In this document: positions 51,188 to 57,103 of the stretch, piece by piece
How the letters are laid out: every line of letters starts with the position of its first letter
Position numbering within the stretch: the stretch's first letter is position 1
Assembly: GCA_934270345.1 (NCBI GenBank)
Contig: CAKQPT010000016.1
Span: forward strand, 1 to 57,103
DNA: 57,103 nucleotides
From: an uncultured Oribacterium sp.
GTDB taxonomy: Bacteria; Bacillota; Clostridia; Lachnospirales; Lachnospiraceae
Direction of reading: 5' to 3'
Translations under genes and position numbers: made by a program
Notes under the pieces: generated by a model
The model's input: only the letters and a program-made list of their open reading frames with translations
What the model was told of the DNA's origin: nothing
The model's database searches: none

Positions 51188-52495
51188 TCAGCTGAACGCA
51201 GTCCGCAGGTTGACGAGCTCCGCCTGTGCCGCAGCATCATCGAAGTTCTGGTATGCGTAGATGCCGAAGCCGCTCACCTGGCCGCTCTGCCGTGCGAGCT
51301 GCACCTCCCGGAGGAGGACATCACTGCGGCGGAGCCACTCCGGCTTCGCATTGCCGTCCCAGCTGTTCGTACCGCACTTATAGAGCGCGAGGCCGATGTA
51401 GAGCTTCACCTTCCCGCCGGTCTTCTGGCGAAGCTGCAGCCAGCTGTCGAGGCAGGTCGCATACGCGGCATCGGACGCCACGCCACTGCCGGTCTTCTGC
51501 TCGAAATCAAAGTAGATCTGCGGAAGCACGTAGTCGACGTAGCCCGTATTACTCATCCATGTGTCAATGTCTACGAAGTAACTCTTCTCACTTCGCAGAT
51601 TCCGGAGTGGCCCCACCGGGCTCACGCCGAAGACGGCAGACGGACGGACCGCATGCACGGTCTGGTACACGGCTGCGATGAGGGCAGAGACATTGGCCTT
51701 CCGCCACTCCGTGATCGACGCGTTCCCGTCGGAGAGCTGGTACTCCGGGTAGTCGAAGTTCGTCGCGGCATCCTTTCCGAGATCCGGGTAGAAGTAGTCG
51801 TCGAACTGCACACCGTCGACCGCATACTTCGTGAGCACCTCGCGGATCGAGGAGACGACGAGATCGCGCACCGCCGGCTGGGCCGGGTTCAGGTAGTAGC
51901 TGCCGTTGAAGAGCAGCACGTTCCGGCTGCCGGACGCATACCACTGCTTCACGATGGAGCCCGCCGGCACGTCCGACCACTTCATCTGGTAGCCCGTCAC
52001 GCGGTACGGGTTGAACCATGCGTGGAAGCTGAGACCGTGCCGGTGCGCGCTGTCGATCATGTACTGAAGTGCATCGAAGCTGCCCTTTCCAGGGAGGAAC
52101 TTCGAGGTCGGAAGCACAGAGGACGGATAATACGCATCCGAGTGGCTGTGCACATGGCAGAAAATCGCATTCATGCCGTTCTTCTGGATGTCGGCCATCA
52201 CCTGATCCGCCGCGGCCTTGAAGCCCGCCTCATCCGTCGGCATGTTCTGCCAGTCGAGGTAGGAGAACCACACACCGCGGAGCTCGCCACTGTCTGCCGT
52301 GGCCGACGCACTGCCCGCGGAGGTGCTGCTGCCTGCGCCGGAGACATTGCCCGACGCCGGACTGCCGCTGGCCGTCAGCTTCACGCCGCGTCCCACGACA
52401 CTCGCCGCGTATACCTCTGTCCCGCTGCTCAATGCCATCGCCCCGAACATCGTCACGACGCTGAGCACCGTGGCTGCCAAACGTTTAAAGTTCAT
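51188..52495 (-). CDS. Secreted GHL10 family glycosidase-like protein
   Basis: A 435-residue exported protein with a signal peptide (MNFKRLAATVLSVVTMFGAMALSSG, cleavage near VYAA). After a Ser/Gly/Ala-rich linker it has the glycosyl hydrolase-like 10 domain (DUF187): LRGVWFSYLDWQNMP, NAIFCHVHSHSDAYYPS, FHAWFNPYRV, VDGVQFDDYFYPD and YVDYVLPQIYFDFEQ. Such proteins are thought to act on cell envelope polysaccharide. I start at ATG 52495 because GGAGGAGAGGAG precedes it; the longer frame lacks a signal peptide. AGGAG-rich upstream sequence implies strong translation. Confidence 0.9.
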   Translation of the reverse strand: MNFKRLAATVLSVVTMFGAMALSSGTEVYAASVVGRGVKLTASGSPASGNVSGAGSSTSAGSASATADSGELRGVWFSYLDWQNMPTDEAGFKAAADQVMADIQKNGMNAIFCHVHSHSDAYYPSSVLPTSKFLPGKGSFDALQYMIDSAHRHGLSFHAWFNPYRVTGYQMKWSDVPAGSIVKQWYASGSRNVLLFNGSYYLNPAQPAVRDLVVSSIREVLTKYAVDGVQFDDYFYPDLGKDAATNFDYPEYQLSDGNASITEWRKANVSALIAAVYQTVHAVRPSAVFGVSPVGPLRNLRSEKSYFVDIDTWMSNTGYVDYVLPQIYFDFEQKTGSGVASDAAYATCLDSWLQLRQKTGGKVKLYIGLALYKCGTNSWDGNAKPEWLRRSDVLLREVQLARQSGQVSGFGIYAYQNFDDAAAQAELVNLRTAFS

Positions 52496-52604
52496 GATTT
52501 CTCCTCTCCTCCATCCCATCGAGGCCGGCACACGCAGGGTACCGGACGATGATGCCCGCCGTCGTACATGCGCGCGGGCACAGCTGTATACAGGCCCGAA
52601 TATG

Positions 52605-52637
52605 AAAAAACGCCGCAGGAAGCCCTGCGGTGTTTTC
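52605..52637 (-). terminator. Intrinsic terminator after the 52648 lipoprotein gene
   Basis: AACACCGCAGG pairs with CCTGCGGCGTT, followed on the minus strand by TTTTTTC. It starts about 10 bases after the stop codon. Confidence 0.9.
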
Positions 52638-52647
52638 GTCTCGTGTC

Positions 52648-53211
52648 TTACTGAAGTGTGACGGTGCACTGGTTCAGCTCGAAGTTTGCAGCGTAGGTAT
52701 CCGCTACAGCCTTCTCTGCGGTCGCCTCATCGAGGCCCTCACCCGGCTTGAAACCGGACAGTGTCAGCACGCCATCCTGTACCGCCATGGTATCCTGTCC
52801 CTCCGGAGCGCCCGGGCCGGCCAGAACGGTCTCACCCGTATCGACCTTCTCGAAGCTGACGAGGGTCGTGCCCTCGGCCACGGTGCCGAGCTCGATCAGC
52901 TTATCAAGCAGTGTCTGCTCGTTAAGCTCCTCTACGGAATCCATCACCTGGGACATCTTGCCGTTCACCATCGCATATACCATCACGGTATCGACCACCG
53001 GTGCCGTCGCATCCGGCTGACGATTCGCCGGAAGGCCATTCTCCGCATTGGTCTCCACCTCTGCAGCCGCCTCCGTAACAGCAGAACCATCCGGTGCGGT
53101 CTCCGCTGCCTTTACGGTCTCCTGTGTCTTATCATCTGCCTTCTTCCCACATCCTGCAACCGCCATACAGATCGTCGCTGCCAGGACAAGCATCGCCATG
53201 AGTTTCTTCAT
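52648..53211 (-). CDS. Lipoprotein with GerMN-like region
   Basis: A 187-residue lipoprotein: signal sequence MKKLMAMLVLAATICMAVAGCGKK with lipobox VAGC, then a Thr/Ala/Glu-rich linker, then a folded part. NEQTLLDKLIELGTVAEGTTLVSFEKVD followed by DGVLTLSGFKPG recalls the GerMN sporulation/germination domain, in which a short polymer-like fold is built from such repeats; the resemblance is modest. ATG 53211 has GAGGAG upstream and gives the signal peptide; the longer frame does not. Located between the GHL10 gene and rsmI; envelope function is likely. Confidence 0.8.
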   Translation of the reverse strand: MKKLMAMLVLAATICMAVAGCGKKADDKTQETVKAAETAPDGSAVTEAAAEVETNAENGLPANRQPDATAPVVDTVMVYAMVNGKMSQVMDSVEELNEQTLLDKLIELGTVAEGTTLVSFEKVDTGETVLAGPGAPEGQDTMAVQDGVLTLSGFKPGEGLDEATAEKAVADTYAANFELNQCTVTLQ

Positions 53212-53467
53212 CTTTTTTCTCCTCATCATCGCCCGGCGCGTGGCTATACGACTATGCGCATATATACGGCACCGGCGACAGATTTTATATACTCTGTAAG
53301 TAAAAAATAAAGCCCCGAAGAGCCTTTTAATCATTCGTAATATAGCAGAGCCCTACTATATTTGCAAGTAATGTGCTGAAATCTTAAACATTCCGAAAAA
53401 AATTAATAGTTTATAGGAAGCGTTTCGTTTACAATGGAGCTTAACGATGCAGTTATGGAGGTTTACA

Positions 53468-54319
53468 ATGGCAGGAACACTGTATGTATGCGCGACACCG
53501 ATCGGTAATCTCGATGATATGACCTTTCGCGTGATTAAGTGCTTACAGTCCGTCGACGTGATCGCCGCGGAGGATACACGAAACTCGATCAAGCTGTTAA
53601 ATCATTTCGAGATCAAAACGCCGATGACGGCGTACCATGAATTCAATAAATACGACAAGGCCCGGGCGCTGGTACAGGATATGCTCGCCGGGAAGAGCGT
53701 CGCGATCATCACGGACGCCGGCACACCTTGCGTTTCCGATCCGGGTGAGGAGCTCGTCCGGCAGGCCGTCGAGGCCGGCATCACCGTCACCTCGCTGCCG
53801 GGACCGGTCGCAGCCGTCACCGCCCTCACGATCTCCGGGCTTCCGACCCGTCGCTTCGCCTTCGAGGCCTTCCTTCCGACGGAAAAGGCAAACAAGAAGG
53901 AGCGTCAGCGCATCCTCGAGGAGCTGCGCACCGAGACCCGGACGATGATTCTCTACGAGGCCCCGCACAAGCTGCGTGTCACGCTCCGGGATCTCGCGGA
54001 TGTCCTCGGCACAGAGCGCCGCATCTCCCTCTGTCGTGAGCTCACGAAGAAGCATGAGGAAGCGATCCGCACCACCCTCGGCGACGCTATCGCGCTGTAT
54101 CAGAAGGAGGACCCGCTCGGCGAGTATGTGCTCGTCATCGAAGGGCGCACTCCGGAGTCCATCACCGAGGAGGCGCAGGCGAACTGGAACGCCATGCCGC
54201 TCGCGGAGCACATGCAGCACTACCTCGATCAGGGCATGAGCGAGAAGGACGCCATGAAGGCCGTCGCGAAGGACCGCGGCGTCTCGAAGCGCGATATTTA
54301 TAATGAGCTGAAGACCTGA
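53468..54319 (+). CDS. rsmI: 16S rRNA (cytidine1402-2'-O)-methyltransferase
   Basis: SAM-dependent tetrapyrrole-methylase-fold enzyme that modifies C1402 in the 16S decoding centre. The 283-residue protein has LYVCATPIGNLDDMT at the N-terminus, VDVIAAEDTRNSIKLLNHF, AIITDAGTPCVSDPG and LPGPVAAVTALTISGL, all family hallmarks, and a C-terminal helix-turn-helix-like end (AMKAVAKDRGVSKRDIYNEL). ATG 53468 follows TGGAGG by six bases; the frame opens seven codons earlier without an RBS. One of the few plus-strand genes here, closed by a bidirectional terminator. Confidence 0.96.
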   Translation: MAGTLYVCATPIGNLDDMTFRVIKCLQSVDVIAAEDTRNSIKLLNHFEIKTPMTAYHEFNKYDKARALVQDMLAGKSVAIITDAGTPCVSDPGEELVRQAVEAGITVTSLPGPVAAVTALTISGLPTRRFAFEAFLPTEKANKKERQRILEELRTETRTMILYEAPHKLRVTLRDLADVLGTERRISLCRELTKKHEEAIRTTLGDAIALYQKEDPLGEYVLVIEGRTPESITEEAQANWNAMPLAEHMQHYLDQGMSEKDAMKAVAKDRGVSKRDIYNELKT

Positions 54320-54320
54320 T

Positions 54321-54355
54321 AAAAGCCTGCGGAGGCTGCCCTCCGCAGGCTTTTT
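54321..54355. terminator. Bidirectional terminator between rsmI and azlD
   Basis: AAAAGCCTGCGGAGG pairs perfectly with CCTCCGCAGGCTTTT around a four-base loop, with A and T runs on both sides. Confidence 0.95.
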
Positions 54356-54358
54356 CTA

Positions 54359-54664
54359 TCAGAGTATCATCTCAAGTACGAACACCGTCACGCTGCAGGC
54401 GATCGCGGTTGGGAAGAGTCCGCCGCCGAACCAGGCGATGATCATGCCGAGCAGGAGCGAGGCGAGGCCCGCCATCGGCTGCGCGGTCGCGTCCATGATC
54501 GCCGGGAAGGTCATGACCGCCAGGGTCACGTACGGTACATAGTAGAGGAACGAGCGGATCGTCCGATTCTTGATTTCCTTCCGGATGAGCGTCAACGGCA
54601 GCACACGGATCAGGAACGACACGAAGAACATGATAAAGATATACACATATTTCTGATGCATCAC
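54359..54664 (-). CDS. azlD: AzlD family branched-chain amino acid transport protein
   Basis: Small (about 100 residues) membrane partner of AzlC, with about four helices (FIMFFVSFLIRVLPLTLIRKEIKNRTIRSFL, then YVPYVTLAVMTFPAI). Together AzlCD export branched-chain amino acids and analogues. It starts with GTG-ATG overlapping the azlC stop codon, with GGAGG inside azlC, so the two are translationally coupled. Either start codon is possible. Confidence 0.92.
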   Translation of the reverse strand: MMHQKYVYIFIMFFVSFLIRVLPLTLIRKEIKNRTIRSFLYYVPYVTLAVMTFPAIMDATAQPMAGLASLLLGMIIAWFGGGLFPTAIACSVTVFVLEMIL

Positions 54665-55488
54665 TTCGTGACCTCCTTTCCTGCAGCGACCGCGTTATCC
54701 ACATTTTCTTCGCGCTTCTCCACTTCTGCCTCGAGCGCAGTTTTCATATCCGCTGCGCTGATATCGACGCCCTCGCTCTGGGCCTTCTCCTCTTCATCGG
54801 AAATCGGGAAGAGGACGGCGCCGGCACCGGCGATCAGGACCGTCAGGATGATGATGCGCGTGCCATCACTGAGATTCGAGATCCATGGCGCACGTGCGCA
54901 GACGAAGCTGAGCAGCATCGATGCCGCGACCAGCAGGCGTACGACCTTATCCTTCCGCGCCGGCGGCATGATGATGGCGAGGAACATGCCGTACAGAAGC
55001 ACCCCGAGGGCGCTTACGACATTTGCCGGCAGGATGTTGCCGACCACAACGCCGAGGCAGGTGCCGAGGGCCCAGAAGCTGAGCGCGCACACCGCGAGTC
55101 CGTAATTATAAAATGGATTCAGCTTGCCCGGTACCGTCGCGGAGGCACCGAAAATCTCATCCGTGATCCAGAAACCAACCAGCAGTCGATGGCCGAGCTT
55201 CGTATCCGCCGGCAGCTTCTGCGAGAGCGCCGCTGACATCAGGAGGTAGCGCGCATTCGTAATCGCCGTGATCACCGCCATGGTGAGGTAGGAGGCATTG
55301 CTCGCGATTACTGTGAAGCCCGCGAACTCACCCGCGGAGGCGTTGCACAGCAGGCTCGCGAGCGTCGCCTGAAACGCGTTGAGTCCCGCGTTCCGCGCCG
55401 CGATGCCGAGCGCAAACGACACTGCAAAATATCCTGCCGCGATCGGAATACCATCGCGTAAGCCCTTTGAAAACCACTGTTTATTCAT
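54661..55488 (-). CDS. azlC: AzlC family branched-chain amino acid exporter
   Basis: Membrane protein of 275 residues with about seven helices. Family motifs include FSKGLRDGIPIAAGYFAVSFALGIAAR, ASAGEFAGFTVIASNASYL and NARYLLMSAALSQKL, with GFWITDEIFG. I use ATG 55488; a longer frame begins with TTG. RBS strength is modest. The last about 55 residues are a charged Glu/Lys/Ala-rich tail beyond the usual length, and it contains a perfect TTATCCACA (54695-54703). It pairs with azlD downstream. Confidence 0.9.
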   Translation of the reverse strand: MNKQWFSKGLRDGIPIAAGYFAVSFALGIAARNAGLNAFQATLASLLCNASAGEFAGFTVIASNASYLTMAVITAITNARYLLMSAALSQKLPADTKLGHRLLVGFWITDEIFGASATVPGKLNPFYNYGLAVCALSFWALGTCLGVVVGNILPANVVSALGVLLYGMFLAIIMPPARKDKVVRLLVAASMLLSFVCARAPWISNLSDGTRIIILTVLIAGAGAVLFPISDEEEKAQSEGVDISAADMKTALEAEVEKREENVDNAVAAGKEVTK

Positions 55489-55611
55489 CTTCTTTTTCAG
55501 GCGTCCTTGCCTGTTCTCCCTATGTAAAGTCGACAAACAGTATAACGGAGTTTCCGTGGAATGTTAAGCAGAATCTGCCATATCTGATATTTATATCATA
55601 AATTCACAAAA

Positions 55612-55670
55612 GGTCCCCGAAGGGCTGACAGCAGAAGCACAGTACTTCTTCTGGCAGCCCTCCGGGGACC
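55612..55670 (+). repeat. Minimal copy F of the nested hairpin element
   Basis: GGTCCCCGAAGGGCTG pairs with CAGCCCTCCGGGGACC, continuing as CAGcAGAAG/CTTCTtCTG, around a loop holding GCACAGTACT. Only the left conserved loop strand is kept. It starts 20 bases after the stop codon of the 55690 gene and can form a terminator-like stem. Confidence 0.6.
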
Positions 55671-55689
55671 TGACTTCACTTATATGACC

Positions 55690-57009
55690 TCATTTGTTGA
55701 GGCAGCTGCCGTCGGCTGCGAAGCTGTAGCTCGTGCCGCCGATCTGCTGTGTGCCGGTGTACATGGTGCCGCAGGTCGCGCCGACCTTCGACTCGAGGTA
55801 GTACCAGTGGCCGTTCCACTCGAGCCAGCCGGTGTGCATGTAGCCGTCGGCGTCGAAGTAGTACCAGCTGCCGTTGATCTGGCGCCAGCCCTGGTTAAAC
55901 GGCGCGCCGTTCACGATGTACTGCCAGTGGTAGGCGACACGGTTCCAGGAGCCGTCCTGGCTGCCGGTCGAGGCGGTGGTGCCGAAGCGGGCCGCGCTGC
56001 CGCGGAGCTTCGTGGCGAAGTCGCCTTCTACCGTCGCCTGATAGCTGGAGAGGAATTCCCACTTGTCGTCGATCTTATAGTCCGAGGTGTCCGCCGTATA
56101 TCCGCCGGCACGTCCCCACTCGGAGGTCGCGATGTTGTAGTAGGCCGCGTCGTTCTGCTTCGGCAGGGCACGCACGGTCACCACGAGCGAGTTGTTCGCT
56201 GCGGAATTCACATACGCGCTGACGTCCTTGCTGGTGTCCGTGGTCTTGTAGCGGGTGGTCTGCTTCTTTCCGTCGTTCAGCATATAGCTGATCTTCACCT
56301 CGTACTGGTTTGCAAACTCCGTGAGTGCATCCCACTTCGCGACGCCGTTCACGATGCCGCCGTTTGCGACGGTGAGCGTCTGATAGCCCTCATCGCCTGT
56401 CGGCAGCGCGCGCACCGCGACACCGACCTGACCGTTGTAAGCATTGGCCACCGCAGACGCGATGTTATAGTAGCAGTTCTTCGTCGTATGATGCGTCGTG
56501 GTCTCGTTGCCGCTCTTGTTCACATAAGTCGTCACGATCTCGTACTTCCCGGCGTACGGCACCTCGGCCCACTGCACCTGGCTGCTGTTGATCGTCACGG
56601 TTGGGGCGATCAGCTCGTAGAACGGGTACACCAGCAGGCGGCCCGTCGCCTCGGAGTTATCCACCGACACGGTATCCACATAGGTGCTGCGGATGCCGGT
56701 GCCGATGATCCGGAGGTCGTCATCGAGGTCCTCGCTGTCGCTCTGAATCGTGAACTTCACGGTCGCTGGAATCGTCGGATTCGCGCTGCCCATCGCCGAC
56801 CTCGCCTCTGGGGAGAAGGCCACGGTCAGCACGTCTGCGTCGTCATCCGACACCTCGTACTCCGGGAAAAACGCCGTGCCCGCGCTGTAGCTCGGGATGG
56901 AATCCGTGTCCGCGTTGATCTCGATCGACTTGATCATCGCCAGTGCCGGCGACGCCATCAGTGCCGCGAGCGCACCGGTGATCATCAGTGTTTTCTGTAT
57001 CTTCTTCAT
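55690..57009 (-). CDS. Secreted protein with C-terminal cell-wall-binding repeats
   Basis: A 439-residue exported protein: signal peptide (MKKIQKTLMITGALAALMASPALA), then two fibronectin-like beta domains (about 110-225 and 225-330: QVQWAEVPYAGKYEIVTTYVNKSG and ANQYEVKISYMLNDGKKQTT), a linker, and at about 360-439 aromatic repeats GWRQINGSWYYFDADGYMHTGW and GHWYYLESKVG of the choline/cell-wall-binding type. It should attach non-covalently to wall polymers. No catalytic domain is visible. GGAAAGGAAG precedes the ATG. Another gene ends 17 bases upstream, so they are probably co-transcribed. Confidence 0.9.
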   Translation of the reverse strand: MKKIQKTLMITGALAALMASPALAMIKSIEINADTDSIPSYSAGTAFFPEYEVSDDDADVLTVAFSPEARSAMGSANPTIPATVKFTIQSDSEDLDDDLRIIGTGIRSTYVDTVSVDNSEATGRLLVYPFYELIAPTVTINSSQVQWAEVPYAGKYEIVTTYVNKSGNETTTHHTTKNCYYNIASAVANAYNGQVGVAVRALPTGDEGYQTLTVANGGIVNGVAKWDALTEFANQYEVKISYMLNDGKKQTTRYKTTDTSKDVSAYVNSAANNSLVVTVRALPKQNDAAYYNIATSEWGRAGGYTADTSDYKIDDKWEFLSSYQATVEGDFATKLRGSAARFGTTASTGSQDGSWNRVAYHWQYIVNGAPFNQGWRQINGSWYYFDADGYMHTGWLEWNGHWYYLESKVGATCGTMYTGTQQIGGTSYSFAADGSCLNK

Positions 57010-57026
57010 AGTGCTTCCTTTCCGCC

Positions 57027-57103
57027 TTAGTCGTCCATGCCGAGCAGGGAACGAACCGTGTTCCAGAGCTTTACGAATACCGCCTTGATTCTGCCGAGGA
57101 GGG
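57027..57103 (-). CDS. 3' end of an unidentified gene, cut by the window edge
   Basis: The last 24 codons of a minus-strand frame end RIKAVFVKLWNTVRSLLGMDD at a TAA, 17 bases before the next gene's start. The peptide is amphipathic and does not identify a family. The tight spacing suggests it is a real upstream partner of the wall-binding protein, but frame openness over 77 bases alone is weak evidence. Confidence 0.4.
   Translation of the reverse strand, partial: LLGRIKAVFVKLWNTVRSLLGMDD

Noticed and set aside
55684..57030. 448-codon plus-strand frame antisense to the wall-binding protein
   Set aside because: Val/Ala/Arg/His-rich shadow of the minus-strand gene, which has a signal peptide and wall-binding repeats.

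Overview
The window looks like chromosomal DNA from a Gram-positive anaerobe of the Clostridia, most likely a GC-rich member of the Lachnospiraceae. The supporting signs are the gene order rho-rpmE-DUF1385-prmC-prfA, a DUF3881 gene and a cytidylate kinase-like gene (both typical of that family), AdhE, NADP-type glutamate dehydrogenase, BioY, a short SRP RNA and strong Shine-Dalgarno sequences. Genus is not resolved. I see no phage, integrase, transposase, CRISPR array, tRNA or rRNA.

Layout. 1-7 kb: translation termination and transcription termination genes (prfA, prmC, DUF1385, rpmE, rho), all on the minus strand. 7-15 kb: a small membrane-anchored protein, then xth, a debranching-enzyme-like protein, glgB and malQ on the minus strand, a glycogen/maltodextrin cluster. 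15-19 kb: DUF3881 gene and a large hybrid sensor kinase. 19-25 kb: kinase-like gene, a four-gene polar amino acid ABC transporter behind a structured leader, and gdhA behind another structured leader, so nitrogen and amino acid metabolism. 25-35 kb: accessory genes (AraC-type regulator, PL22-like lyase, bioY, EamA transporter, beta-helix surface protein, diguanylate cyclase) separated by repeat-rich spacers. 35-45 kb: adhE, an SLC13/ArsB-type permease, murA, and a DHHW + MBOAT pair for acylating a surface polymer. 44.6-57 kb: SRP RNA, tatD, traX, metG, a UvrD-type helicase, a GHL10 glycosidase-like protein, a lipoprotein, rsmI, azlCD, and a cell-wall-binding secreted protein.

The most striking noncoding content is a family of long nested hairpin elements. 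Three full copies (1189-1414, 25069-25297, 37744-37986) and three shortened ones (18979-19066, 40881-40986, 55612-55670) share sequence in their loops and bulges, while their helices differ by compensatory changes. This is what a structured RNA (or a folded DNA element) would show. Other notable signals are a debranching-enzyme homologue that has lost all three catalytic acids, a gdhA leader whose terminator loop is complementary to the ribosome binding site, an unidentified aptamer-like leader plus terminator before the ABC operon, a 61-bp palindrome built from CAAATC/ATTTG units, TGMCATTARG repeats at about 42-bp spacing, GGGGTCTGACCCC palindromic repeats, and an 8-mer (GCCAATGY) far more frequent than expected in all reading frames. 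Many housekeeping enzymes here also carry extra low-complexity inserts or tails.

All calls are from reading the sequence and translations by eye. No searches, folding programs or alignments were run.
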